From: Paenactinomyces guangxiensis
GTDB taxonomy: Bacteria > Bacillota > Bacilli > Thermoactinomycetales > Thermoactinomycetaceae
DNA: 64,000 bases
NCBI RefSeq assembly: GCF_016055185.1
Contig: NZ_JAECVR010000007.1
Location: 1 to 64,000, forward strand
Direction: 5' to 3'
Numbering within the stretch: the first letter of the stretch is position 1; each line of letters starts with the position of its first letter. The notes beneath the pieces are model-generated. The model was not told where the DNA came from. It did not search any database and worked only from the letters and a program-made list of their open reading frames with translations. The position numbers and the translations under genes were made by a program. Shown here piece by piece: positions 36,258 through 45,584 of the stretch.

Positions 36258-36797
36258 TTACTTCCACAACCGCTCTACCTTTTGTTCACCTCCGGAAACG
36301 GTAATTCTGAATACATCAGGATTGCTCATCTTTTTCCACTCCTCAAATCCAAATCGTTCATCAAAATGCTTAAGAAGCAACGTAATCAAGTTGCCATGAG
36401 ACACGATGACAGAGTTTCCATCTTCTCTGCACAATAATTCTTCTGCCACCGGAACAACCCGCTTCATGGCCGCTCGGCTGGATTCGCCCCCCTCCAGACA
36501 TAAATCCGGATCTTCAAATGTCTCTTGTAACCGTTCCAACCAATCAGGCAGCTTTCGCCCGCACAATCTCCGCTCAATTAAGCGTTGATCAGTTGTGATC
36601 GAAATATTTCTCTCCTCGGCAAGAGGACGAATTGACTCGATTGCACGAACATACGGGCTGGAAATAATCTGATCCACCTTGATCCCTGCAAAAAAAGACA
36701 GCAATTTTTTCGCCTGGACCTGACCTTCCGCTGTCAAGGAAGCCTCAGGCTCCTGTCCTTCTGCACAGCAATGTCGCACAATATAGAGTTGCCGCAT
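36258..36797 (-). CDS. Histidine phosphatase family protein
   Basis: The 179-aa phosphoglycerate-mutase-like phosphatase has the active site YIVRHCCAEGQEPEAS (Arg and His of RHx), SSPYVRAIESIRPLAE and VSHGNLITLLLKHF (second His). ATG 36797 follows AAAGGATGGGG. Its substrate is unknown. Confidence 0.88.
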   Translation of the reverse strand: MRQLYIVRHCCAEGQEPEASLTAEGQVQAKKLLSFFAGIKVDQIISSPYVRAIESIRPLAEERNISITTDQRLIERRLCGRKLPDWLERLQETFEDPDLCLEGGESSRAAMKRVVPVAEELLCREDGNSVIVSHGNLITLLLKHFDERFGFEEWKKMSNPDVFRITVSGGEQKVERLWK

Positions 36798-36889
36798 AAG
36801 CCCCATCCTTTTTTATACTTTATATCGCTATTCTAATTTAAAATATAAAATCAATGCAAAATATAGCAACCCCTCTGAAAAAGGGGCTG

Positions 36890-37915
36890 TCATTGCTTTA
36901 AACCCTTGCGGTTTTTTACAAGCGGGTGATTCTCTAATAGATGCAACAAATAGCGAAGCCGCACGTAATAAGTATGATCCCGAAGTGTCCGCTGATAAGC
37001 CTTGACGGCCATTCTCTCCCTTTCATCATCATGTTTTAGATAATAATGAATTTTTTCCCGCAGCTCTTTCAGAGTCCGGAAACTGGCCATTTCTTTATCA
37101 GGGACATATAACCGGTCCAGATCCCGGCGCCAGGTGGTCAGCTGAAAGGCACGGCAGGCAGCAATTTCAAAGGTTCGGTTATTCGGGGTAAAGGCCGGAA
37201 TATTTCGCGGATTATCCTTACGGTCATTGGGAGTGCGATGAATGTTGAGCACAATTTTGGCCCCGTTATAATATTTGATCACCTCAGATGGCGGAATCGG
37301 TTTATTATAGATACAATGTTTTAACTGCTGGAAATTTTTCAGACGGTTCCACCACTGCCCAATGATGAACGTTTTCTTTTTCAATAATAACGGGGTTAAT
37401 GTATCAAAAAAATGAAGACGAACGGGAAAAGCACTGCCGACAAAACATATATCCGACTTGTATTTGTCCGGGACAACCATCGGTTTATATTTTTCCGGAT
37501 TGACAGCCAGTGGAAGGTAAAGAGCTGCTTTTTTGAGGCTTTTATAAATAGAGACACTTCTTCTGTCTTGAGTAATCACAAGATCATAGGGGCGAACCAA
37601 TTTCTCATGAGTTTTTAAGCGATAAGGATCATCTACCACCCAGACCCCGATTGGGATCCCCAACGAGCGAAGTTTATAGACAGCTGTACCAGGCAAACAA
37701 GAACCGCGAAAAGACAGGATAAAGTCAGGACGGAAGGCCTGTATGCGCGCCAAGAGATGTTGAGGAGATTCCCGGCGAAGTAAGAATTTGTCCATCTTAA
37801 AGTGACTTTGTGTTTTCTCTAGCTGACAGAAAGCGTGCAAAATGTTTTGGTCTTCATCCGACAAATGGTTTTGAAACGAAAATCCACATCCTGAAGAAAT
37901 ATAGAAAAGGCGCAT
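36890..37915 (-). CDS. CgeB-like spore-surface glycosyltransferase 1
   Basis: The 341-aa protein has the CgeB/DUF3880 pattern. The N-terminal half has FRPDFILSFRG and GVWVVDDPYRLK. The C-terminal nucleotide-sugar half has YYNGAKIVLNIHRTPND, then NNRTFEIAACRAFQL. CgeB is needed for spore outer-layer glycosylation in Bacillus. A homologue with the same motifs is at 42366-43340. It faces the phosphatase-like gene at 38125 across a divergent 209-nt gap. Confidence 0.82.
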   Translation of the reverse strand: MRLFYISSGCGFSFQNHLSDEDQNILHAFCQLEKTQSHFKMDKFLLRRESPQHLLARIQAFRPDFILSFRGSCLPGTAVYKLRSLGIPIGVWVVDDPYRLKTHEKLVRPYDLVITQDRRSVSIYKSLKKAALYLPLAVNPEKYKPMVVPDKYKSDICFVGSAFPVRLHFFDTLTPLLLKKKTFIIGQWWNRLKNFQQLKHCIYNKPIPPSEVIKYYNGAKIVLNIHRTPNDRKDNPRNIPAFTPNNRTFEIAACRAFQLTTWRRDLDRLYVPDKEMASFRTLKELREKIHYYLKHDDERERMAVKAYQRTLRDHTYYVRLRYLLHLLENHPLVKNRKGLKQ

Positions 37916-38124
37916 CTCTCTCCGATCCTTTCACTTATTTCTCATAGGCTATACTATTTTATTTCCTGCCTGTTGAATCGGTTCACTAGACCCTTAAAAA
38001 TCCTCAACTGTCCATCCTCACTTGTCCATCATTTTAGCGCACGGAACAAACAAACTCCTCATATGCTGATGTATACCACACATACCAGAATCTATCACAA
38101 TCAGAAAGGGTGGTGGAATAAGGT

Positions 38125-39480
38125 TTGAAAATCATCCTCATCGCCATAGATACCTTACGCACAGATCGACTCGGTTGTTATGGCTGTAAAAAACCAGCCA
38201 TCAGTCCAAACATTGACGCGCTGGCAGAACAGGGTGTTCTCTTTAAAGAGATGGTGGCTGAAAACAATGTTACACAAAGTTCCTTTGTCAGTATGATGAC
38301 CGGAAAGAACCCGTATCAGCACGGGATTGTCAACATGAAAACAGTCCCTATCTCCTCCCGGCTCATCTCTCTGGCACAAATTTTACAAAAACAGGGATAT
38401 CAGACAGCAGCTGTCGATTGTAACCATAAAATCACCGGTCAGCCAAATCCCTGGTTTAAAAAGGGATACCACACCTACTCAGATCCGTCTGAACGGCGCC
38501 AAACCCATTTAAACCTTCCGGCTCAGGAAATTAATCAAAAAGCAATTCCATTGATTAAAAAACACCGGAATCACCCAAATTTTTTTCTCTTCCTGCATTA
38601 TTGGGACCCCCACTATCCGTACCAACCAGATCCCCCTTTTTCCAGATGGGCAGAGAGACATGTCGTTTCCAGAAAAAACCAAAAAGAAGTGCCTTTAAAA
38701 GCGGTAATGAGAGAACCCCTATGGAGTTTTATTCATAAATACAATAAAGAAGAGCAATCACCCGGTGCCATCCGGCGACAATATGACGGTACGGTCAAAC
38801 AAGTGGATCACTATATCGGTGAGCTTATCACCGTCCTGAACGATCTGAAAATCTTTGATGAAACTCTGATCGTCCTCGTAGCCGACCATGGAGAAAGTTT
38901 GGGTGAACATCGTATCTACTTTGACCATCACGGACTGTATGAGCCGACGATTCACGTCCCCCTCATACTCTCTTGTTCCCAAAAACTCCCAAAAAATCAA
39001 CGCATTTCTGCTCTCTGCCAACATGCCGATATCCTGCCAACAATTTTGAGCATCGCGGGAATCAAAGCTCCCCGGTCCATCGGTCCGCTTGATGGCCGTT
39101 CTTTGCTCCCTGTGATTCGTGGCAAAAAGAAAGAAATTCGTCCCTTTGTCATCTCCTGCGAAGCAAACTGGCAATTAAAGCGCAGTATTCGGAACCACCA
39201 GTGGAAATTGATCCACTCCTTAGAAAAAGATGTGTACGGGAATCCACACTGGGAACTGTACAATCTGAAACAGGACCGCGGTGAAACTAAAAATGTGTTT
39301 AGCCAGTACCCCCGGGTTGCAAAGCAACTTAAAAGTAATATGGATCGTTGGATAAAAACGATGCTAACCAGATATAGGAGAAAAGATCCGCTTACCGGCG
39401 GGGTGAAAGTGCGCCTTCATCGGGCAACAGTGGCCGAAGAAGAAAAAGTGAAGCAACGGCTCAGTGAACTGGGATATTAA
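38125..39480 (+). CDS. Sulfatase-like alkaline-phosphatase-superfamily hydrolase
   Basis: The 451-aa soluble protein has IILIAIDTLRTDRLGCYG at the start, FLFLHYWDPHYPYQPDPPF, VLVADHGESLGEHRIYFDHH and WELYNLKQDRGETKNVF, all of the sulfatase branch. The place of the modified Cys or Ser reads VTQSSFVSMMTG: Thr instead of Cys/Ser and Phe instead of Arg. That rules out a classic formylglycine sulfatase and suggests a Thr-nucleophile phosphodiesterase or phosphotransferase. TTG 38125 follows GGTGG. No signal peptide is seen. Confidence 0.82.
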   Translation: MKIILIAIDTLRTDRLGCYGCKKPAISPNIDALAEQGVLFKEMVAENNVTQSSFVSMMTGKNPYQHGIVNMKTVPISSRLISLAQILQKQGYQTAAVDCNHKITGQPNPWFKKGYHTYSDPSERRQTHLNLPAQEINQKAIPLIKKHRNHPNFFLFLHYWDPHYPYQPDPPFSRWAERHVVSRKNQKEVPLKAVMREPLWSFIHKYNKEEQSPGAIRRQYDGTVKQVDHYIGELITVLNDLKIFDETLIVLVADHGESLGEHRIYFDHHGLYEPTIHVPLILSCSQKLPKNQRISALCQHADILPTILSIAGIKAPRSIGPLDGRSLLPVIRGKKKEIRPFVISCEANWQLKRSIRNHQWKLIHSLEKDVYGNPHWELYNLKQDRGETKNVFSQYPRVAKQLKSNMDRWIKTMLTRYRRKDPLTGGVKVRLHRATVAEEEKVKQRLSELGY

Positions 39481-39502
39481 ACACCTACGTCAATTTCTTA
39501 GC

Positions 39503-39540
39503 AACAACAGAGGATAACATCCTTGTTATCCTCTGTTGTT
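39503..39540 (+). terminator. Strong terminator after the sulfatase-like gene
   Basis: A perfect 16-bp stem AACAACAGAGGATAAC / GTTATCCTCTGTTGTT with a 6-nt loop, then CTTTTTAT. Confidence 0.92.
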
Positions 39541-39636
39541 CTTTTTATAAAATTACTATTATTAATCAACAAAATTCTATTATTTCATAATATATCTAAC
39601 ATGTCGCTCGTAATTAAAAAAGGTGGTGCCATAGAC

Positions 39637-40317
39637 ATGCGGTTGAAAGGATTTTTTTGTGTCTCTATTATTCTCGCTTTCATTGCGATTATAGGGCTTA
39701 GCTTTCACATTGCTCTATTTTCTACTTCTTATACGGCTACCGTTGATCGTGTGGTAGACGGAGACACCATATATTTAAAGCAATCTGTATTGGGAACGAC
39801 CAAAGTACGGCTGCTTGCTATTGATGCTCCGGAAACCAACTATAACGGATCAGCCCAGGAACCATGGGGAACCGAAGCCAAAAATTATTTAACTCAATTG
39901 TTGCCATCAGGGACACCCGTTACGATTGAAACAGATGTAGCAGAAAAAGACAACTATGGTCGATTATTAGCACATATTCAGAAAGGCAGCTTAAATATAA
40001 ACCGGGAAATGGTCAGACAGGGACATGCAGTCACTTACTATATTTGGCCCAATATGAAATACTTTGAGTCTTACCGGCGTGCCTTGCTAAAAGCCAGACG
40101 GGACGGATTTGGGATTTGGAATCCAAATAATCCTTTAAAAGAATTGCCGTTTGCATTTCGCGATCGCGTCTCCGGCAGTGGTCCTGATAAATTTACAGGC
40201 GATTATTTTAGCAAAATATATGTTGACCCGGAAGATTATAAGCAGATTTCAATAGAAAACCGTGTTTTCTTTTTTAGCGAGGAGGATGCACAGGCAGCAG
40301 GTTATAGGAGAAAATGA
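39637..40317 (+). CDS. Thermonuclease-like secreted or anchored nuclease
   Basis: The 226-aa protein has an N-terminal hydrophobic signal or anchor (FFCVSIILAFIAIIGLSFHI) and a staphylococcal nuclease domain (about 33-150). RVVDGDTIYLK, VRLLAIDAPETN, PWGTEAKNYL and EKDNYGRLLAHI hold the catalytic Asp, Arg and Glu. A C-terminal extension is of unknown role. ATG 39637 follows AGGTGG. Confidence 0.88.
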   Translation: MRLKGFFCVSIILAFIAIIGLSFHIALFSTSYTATVDRVVDGDTIYLKQSVLGTTKVRLLAIDAPETNYNGSAQEPWGTEAKNYLTQLLPSGTPVTIETDVAEKDNYGRLLAHIQKGSLNINREMVRQGHAVTYYIWPNMKYFESYRRALLKARRDGFGIWNPNNPLKELPFAFRDRVSGSGPDKFTGDYFSKIYVDPEDYKQISIENRVFFFSEEDAQAAGYRRK

Positions 40318-40338
40318 AAAACTCCGTCTACATCCCTT

Positions 40339-41727
40339 CTATAAGGGAATTTTCTTGCCTCTCATCCCTTTAAGCGGGGCAATCCCAAACTGGTGCAAAA
40401 TGGTGGGAGCCATATCCATCAAATGAACACGAGGCAACTGCTGTCCTCCTTTTCCTACCCTGTTGAGTGCAGAAATAAAAATTCCTTCATAATCATGGTT
40501 AGCTCCGTCGGGTCCGGTGTCGTTTTCATAAACATACAGTTTTCCCCTGCCAATGCTTCCCACCGAACGCCAGTAGAGATTGCCAAAGTAGACGAACAGA
40601 TCAGGCGGAATATTTTTAACGGTTAAATAGCGTTTGGATGGTTTAAACACCTTGGTATTTAAAGGTCGCCCCAGCTCATCGGTGAGTGCCTTTAGTTTCT
40701 TGATCAGTTGATTACGCACTTGCTCATATTGATTCCGGGGAATCACCCCATCTGGTTCTCTTCCCTTCACATTAAGACAAAGCCTCCCGTAATACCCGCC
40801 ATACCCCCAGGCACGCGTCCTTTTCCAATCCACCAGATCAGGCTTTAGGGGTGTAACAGTTTGCACTGCTTTTTTTAGCTTCAGATAACCCTCTTTGATT
40901 AACCATTCATTGATACAGAACCCACCGTCCATTCGTTTGGCACCATGGTCAGACACAATGAAAATACGGGTATCTGGCGGAACAACAGACAGCAGTTCAC
41001 CGATTTCCCCATCCACGTAGCGGTAATATTCCAAGATGGCATTTTTGTGTGGCGATGGGCGGTACAATACATGGTTTTCGTCCATCAGATGCCAACAAGC
41101 ATGATGAATCCGGTCAATGCCCATCTCGACCATCATAAAGAAGTCCCACGGCTTATGTTGAAGGAGAAATCGGGCAGTCGCAAAACGGGTCTTTGTCATG
41201 CGGTAGATGTTTTTTAACAACTCTTCTACTTGAGCCGTGCGAAATTGAGCGACATCAAATTGATATTCACCCACTTCTTTCTCTATTTCCTCCGCCAGCG
41301 AATCGGGGTAAGTATATGAAACAGATCGGTCGGGGGTTAAAAAGCAGGTAACCAGATGGCCATGAATAGGCTTAGGAGGATAAGAAGGAGGAATTCCAAG
41401 CAAAATGGACTGGTAACCCTGTTTCCCCAATAAACCCCATACAGTGGGTTCAGTGAGAGATGTACTGTCTGCCAAACCTATATCTGCATAATCATAGCTG
41501 TTTCGGTTGCGAAAACCGTAAAAACCTAACTGCCCCGGGTCTTTGCCTGTCATCATAGAAGCCCAGGCAGGCACAGTAATTGGAGGATCACTGCTTCTCA
41601 TGCGTCCATAGACTCCGGATCCCATGACACGCCTGATATTGGGGAGTTGATCCAGCCAACGGTCAAATACTAATGACGGTTCAGCGCAATCCAATCCGAT
41701 CACCATCACTTTAGGGCGACGCTTCAT
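40339..41727 (-). CDS. Type I phosphodiesterase / alkaline-phosphatase-superfamily protein
   Basis: The 462-aa member of the nucleotide-pyrophosphatase branch has VIGLDCAEPSLVFDRW, the nucleophile region ITVPAWASMMTGKDP (Thr in position), and metal ligands in MGIDRIHHACW, IVSDHGAKRMDGGF and GANHDYEGIF. It is coupled to the APS kinase gene by ATGA, so the two probably act together on a sulfated or phosphorylated glycan or nucleotide. No signal peptide is seen. Confidence 0.82.
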   Translation of the reverse strand: MKRRPKVMVIGLDCAEPSLVFDRWLDQLPNIRRVMGSGVYGRMRSSDPPITVPAWASMMTGKDPGQLGFYGFRNRNSYDYADIGLADSTSLTEPTVWGLLGKQGYQSILLGIPPSYPPKPIHGHLVTCFLTPDRSVSYTYPDSLAEEIEKEVGEYQFDVAQFRTAQVEELLKNIYRMTKTRFATARFLLQHKPWDFFMMVEMGIDRIHHACWHLMDENHVLYRPSPHKNAILEYYRYVDGEIGELLSVVPPDTRIFIVSDHGAKRMDGGFCINEWLIKEGYLKLKKAVQTVTPLKPDLVDWKRTRAWGYGGYYGRLCLNVKGREPDGVIPRNQYEQVRNQLIKKLKALTDELGRPLNTKVFKPSKRYLTVKNIPPDLFVYFGNLYWRSVGSIGRGKLYVYENDTGPDGANHDYEGIFISALNRVGKGGQQLPRVHLMDMAPTILHQFGIAPLKGMRGKKIPL

Positions 41728-42281
41728 AGCTGTTCATCCTCCATCCTGCTCTGAATATACCCTTTTCTCCCTAAAAAATGAATGACTCGTTCCGCGCTTT
41801 CATCCGGACTTTCGGTGGCTGTTTCAATCACTAAATCCGGATTGACAGGTTCCTCATAGGGATCACTAATCCCTGTAAAATAGGGGATTTTTCCTTTTAA
41901 TGCTTTTTTATACAACCCCTTTACATCCCGCTCTATGCACTCAGAGAGAGGGCACTTGATATATATCTCTGCAAAACTTCCAATCTGTTTGCGGCAATAA
42001 TCTCTCATCTCTTGATAAGGGGTGATAAATGAGGCAATTGTTATCACTCCATGTTCAATCAACAGCTTGGCAATAAATGCGGCCCGCTCTATATGCCGAA
42101 AGCGATCTTCTCTGGTAAAACCCAGATCTTTACTAAACACTTTGCGCAACAAATCCCCATCCAGCACTTGAACACGCACATGGTGATCGTTTTTCAACCG
42201 CTGTCCGACCAAATAGGCAATCGTTGTTTTTCCGGCTCCGGATAAACCTGTTAACCACAAGGCGATCCCTTTTTGTTCCAT
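41724..42281 (-). CDS. cysC: Adenylylsulfate (APS) kinase
   Basis: The 185-aa enzyme makes PAPS from APS and ATP. P-loop WLTGLSGAGKTTIA, VLDGDLLRKVFSKDLGFTRE, then IKCPLSECIERDVKGLYKKA and FTGISDPYEEP. ATG 42281 follows GGAGGTGA; GTG 42290 lies within that site. No sulfurylase or reductase adjoins it, so a role outside assimilation, such as PAPS for a sulfotransferase, is possible. Confidence 0.9.
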   Translation of the reverse strand: MEQKGIALWLTGLSGAGKTTIAYLVGQRLKNDHHVRVQVLDGDLLRKVFSKDLGFTREDRFRHIERAAFIAKLLIEHGVITIASFITPYQEMRDYCRKQIGSFAEIYIKCPLSECIERDVKGLYKKALKGKIPYFTGISDPYEEPVNPDLVIETATESPDESAERVIHFLGRKGYIQSRMEDEQL

Positions 42282-42365
42282 ACCTTTCACCTCCGGTACG
42301 GACTACTATATGATTGAAAGGAATCGTTTGAAACGCCCTTTGCCTAACAGATGAAGGTTTGGGTG

Positions 42366-43340
42366 CTACCGATTTTTTAGGATATGCCGGACGATCACCT
42401 GAATGCGATGCTCATAAAGATGTTCGCGAATCGTTCTCTGGTAAGCCAGAAATGCCATTTTTTTTCGCAATTGTTCCCGTGGAAGATAGAAGGCGATCTT
42501 TTCTTTCAAATCTTCTAAGGATCGGCAGACGGCAATTTCCCGGTCCGGGTCATAAAATTTCCGCAAATCTTCCCGGGCATCAATAATTTGAAATGAAGCA
42601 CATGCAGCAATTTCAAACAATCGGTTGTTTGGTGTTTGTGCACCGATCCGGTGCCGGTTTTGTTTGAGATAGGGATCATCAAACGCGCGATGGATGTTTA
42701 ACACAATTTTGGCACCGTTGTAATACTGGCAAACCTCTTCCGGCTTTATCCACCCCCCTCTCAGCAAAAAAGAAGAACTTGCAGACAGACGGTCCCAGCC
42801 GGGACCAATTAACCGTGTCCGGTATTTTTTTAGACAAGGGGATATTTTTTCTACCACGGCAAAACGATTTTGAAAGGCAGATCCGACCATGGCAATTTGT
42901 GAACGAAACAGAGATGGGACCTTTTTCAAAGGCTTATAAACCAGTGGGTGGGCTGCAAGAGGGAGGTGGACAATCCGGCCTTTACAGCTTTTTTGGTAGA
43001 CTGGCAGTGCTTCACTTTCATTGGTAAAAACCCAGTCAAACAGATGGCAGGTTTGCAAGGAACGATCAATGGCATAAGGATCATCTGTGTACCAGATTGC
43101 TTTAGGAAAAGAGAAGCTTTCTATCAACTGTAAATTTTCCGCAGTGAGCCGCTCTCCCAACATAGTCAGCAGAAAATCGGGATTCTGCTTTTTTCGCAAA
43201 CGCTCCCACCGTTGTTGAAAATGGCGGCCTGGATGCATGACACGCACTTCCAGCCCCAGCTTCTTCATCGCCTGAATAACGGAGTGATCGATAAAGGCAA
43301 AGGGTTTCCGTATACCTGATGTTACATATATCACTTTCAT
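42366..43340 (-). CDS. CgeB-like spore-surface glycosyltransferase 2
   Basis: The 324-aa protein shares its design with 36890-37915: AIWYTDDPYAID, QIAMVGSAFQNRFAV, YYNGAKIVLNIHRAFDD and NNRLFEIAACASFQI. It belongs to the CgeB/DUF3880 group. It lies upstream of cysC on the same strand. Confidence 0.82.
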   Translation of the reverse strand: MKVIYVTSGIRKPFAFIDHSVIQAMKKLGLEVRVMHPGRHFQQRWERLRKKQNPDFLLTMLGERLTAENLQLIESFSFPKAIWYTDDPYAIDRSLQTCHLFDWVFTNESEALPVYQKSCKGRIVHLPLAAHPLVYKPLKKVPSLFRSQIAMVGSAFQNRFAVVEKISPCLKKYRTRLIGPGWDRLSASSSFLLRGGWIKPEEVCQYYNGAKIVLNIHRAFDDPYLKQNRHRIGAQTPNNRLFEIAACASFQIIDAREDLRKFYDPDREIAVCRSLEDLKEKIAFYLPREQLRKKMAFLAYQRTIREHLYEHRIQVIVRHILKNR

Positions 43341-43442
43341 AGAGTTTCTTCTCTCCCTGCCATATATCTAACACATCTGATACAGACAAACATAAAATAA
43401 CACAATACGATCAAGTATCTTTGTTATTCAGAGGTGATTAAG

Positions 43443-44819
43443 TTGTTTCCCATTAACCTCGGCCAGTTGTCACGTATTATAGGCGGACAACTTGTTCGCG
43501 GAAACGCCAATACACCCATCAGTCACCCTATTTATCAAAGTATTCGTTACTTGGGGCCTGGCAAGGTTTTTTTTCTAAAGACCAAATATACAAACAAATT
43601 TAGCCCGGAAGAACTTCGAGCGAGAAAAAGTGCCGGTATCATTGCCACCCCTGCTTTGGCAAAACTGGTTCCTCCCCATCATCCTCTTATTCTTGTTCCT
43701 GACATCGATACCGCTCTTTGGAAACTGGCTGCCTGGCAGCGAAGCCAATCAAAAGCACTAGTGATTGGAGTAACTGGAAGCCAGGGAAAAACAACCACAA
43801 AAGAAATGTTAGCCTCTATCTTAAAACAGAAATACATCACCTATAAATCTCCTTCCAACCATAACATTGCAACATATATTCCAAACCATCTGTTCCATTT
43901 AAATGGCAGGCATCAAGTTGCCGTACTGGAAATGGGGATGTCAAGCCTGGGCAATATACGAAAACAGTGTTTTTATGCCAGACCTAAGATCGGGATCGTT
44001 ACCAACGTCGGCGAAGCACATGTGGGAAAGCTGGGGAACACCCTTAAAAATGTAGTAAAAGCCAAACAGGAGATTGTGGACGGCATTGATTCTCATGGAT
44101 TTTTAATCCTGAACGCTGATGACAAAGGCAGTCGCCAACTGTCGCTAAGAAAATTTCACGGTAAAGTAAACACTGTTGGGATCAAAAACAAGGCGACATA
44201 TCAGGCGGCAAACATTCGCTTTACCCGTAACGGAATGCACTTTACTGTCAACGGGGTCCCTTATCATATTAAAACATGGGGTAAACATCAGATTTACAAT
44301 GCCCTCGCTGCCATCGCTGCCGCTCGTCTGTTAAAAGTACCCACTCGTCTCATTCAGCAGGGACTTGCTGGCTACCATGCACCATCCATGCGATTACAAA
44401 AACTATACGGGATCAAGAAATACCTTTTGATCAATGATGCTTATAATGCTAACCCCTCTTCCATGATTGCCGGATTAAGGGTTTTAAAAAGATTATCAAA
44501 AAAACGTAAGAGCGTAGCAGTTCTGGGTGACATGTCTGAATTAGGAAGCCATAGCACCGGCGGTCATGCCCGGGTAGGAAAAGTTGTCAGCAAAATAAAA
44601 CCTACGTACCTTATCACCATTGGTCCGCAAGCGGCAATCATTGCCCGCACTGCCGACCTCCATGGAATGCCTAAAACCCGGATTCGACCATTTCCAAACC
44701 AATCCGCTGCGCTCACATTTATCCGGTCCGCCATTCCTGCCGGTTCTATCCTCTACTTTAAAGCATCAAGGAAGACAAGATTAGAGTGGCTGGTAAAACA
44801 ACTAAAAGATAAAAGATAA
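43443..44819 (+). CDS. MurF-like Mur ligase 1
   Basis: The 458-aa ATP-dependent amide ligase has three Mur domains. The P-loop is GVTGSQGKTTTKEML. LEMGMSSLGNIRKQC, VTNVGEAHVGKLG and LNADDKGSRQL are seen, with a C-terminal domain LLINDAYNANPSSMIAGLRV. MurF adds D-Ala-D-Ala to the UDP-MurNAc-tripeptide; this form stands in a glycan locus and differs in the MGMSSLGNI stretch, so another substrate is likely. TTG 43443 is chosen, as GTG 43434 lies within the GAGGTGA site. A paralogue is at 51074. Confidence 0.82.
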   Translation: MFPINLGQLSRIIGGQLVRGNANTPISHPIYQSIRYLGPGKVFFLKTKYTNKFSPEELRARKSAGIIATPALAKLVPPHHPLILVPDIDTALWKLAAWQRSQSKALVIGVTGSQGKTTTKEMLASILKQKYITYKSPSNHNIATYIPNHLFHLNGRHQVAVLEMGMSSLGNIRKQCFYARPKIGIVTNVGEAHVGKLGNTLKNVVKAKQEIVDGIDSHGFLILNADDKGSRQLSLRKFHGKVNTVGIKNKATYQAANIRFTRNGMHFTVNGVPYHIKTWGKHQIYNALAAIAAARLLKVPTRLIQQGLAGYHAPSMRLQKLYGIKKYLLINDAYNANPSSMIAGLRVLKRLSKKRKSVAVLGDMSELGSHSTGGHARVGKVVSKIKPTYLITIGPQAAIIARTADLHGMPKTRIRPFPNQSAALTFIRSAIPAGSILYFKASRKTRLEWLVKQLKDKR

Positions 44820-44825
44820 AACCTC

Positions 44826-45584
44826 TTATGAATCTCCATCAGGCAGCCGATTCCATTTGTGCCTATAGTATCGCCGGTTTTGCTTTAAGATTTTTTGAAA
44901 TTCCTGATAGCCATTTTTGCGGAAACTCTGGCTGCCAAAGTGATGGACATATGTGTCTCCGGCAACCATGCAGCGATAACCGGCCAGGTGAGCCCGGTAA
45001 CAATAATCGTCATCCTCATAAGTGCCAAGTCCAAATCGTTCATCCAGATACCCGATCTTTTCGAATACCTGTCTGGAACAGACAAGACAAAAGCCGGATA
45101 AGCGGGATGTTGTCCGCCATCGAGCCGGATTGGTGCGATTATAACGATCTGTAAACCGGTGGATCTGTTTAGTGGATGTAAGTTTCACTGATAGCTTTTG
45201 CTCAGGTATCACTTTGTTCGACACCGGCCCCACCAGGCCGACCGAGGATTCTTTCTCCAATACATGAATCAGTTGCTTGAGCCAGCGGTGGGAAGGTAAT
45301 GTATCATTGTTGAGCCAGACAAGATAATTTCCTTTGGCTTTCTGCAACCCTTGATTGATCGCTGCTGCAAAGCCCCGGTTCCATTTGTTGCGAATCACAT
45401 ACATGTTCGCCTGTTGATGAAAGAAACCGGGAGCCGGCTCATCTGAACCGTTATCTATAAGAATGATTTCATGGGATAGCGGCGTATGATGCCGGACCGA
45501 GAGAATACACTGCCTGGTCAGCGGCCACTCATTTCTTACGGGTATAATAATACTTGCTTGCAGTTGAAGTTGATCCCCCATCAT
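44826..45584 (-). CDS. Family 2 glycosyltransferase
   Basis: The 252-aa GT-A enzyme has ASIIIPVRNEWPLTRQC, EIILIDNGSDEPAPGF, NRGFAAAINQGLQKAKGNYL then VWLNNDT (DXD-like) and LDERFGLGTYEDDDYCYRAH. It resembles rhamnosyl-type transferases, which fits the rml genes upstream. It overlaps the preceding gene by ATGA. Confidence 0.88.
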   Translation of the reverse strand: MMGDQLQLQASIIIPVRNEWPLTRQCILSVRHHTPLSHEIILIDNGSDEPAPGFFHQQANMYVIRNKWNRGFAAAINQGLQKAKGNYLVWLNNDTLPSHRWLKQLIHVLEKESSVGLVGPVSNKVIPEQKLSVKLTSTKQIHRFTDRYNRTNPARWRTTSRLSGFCLVCSRQVFEKIGYLDERFGLGTYEDDDYCYRAHLAGYRCMVAGDTYVHHFGSQSFRKNGYQEFQKILKQNRRYYRHKWNRLPDGDS

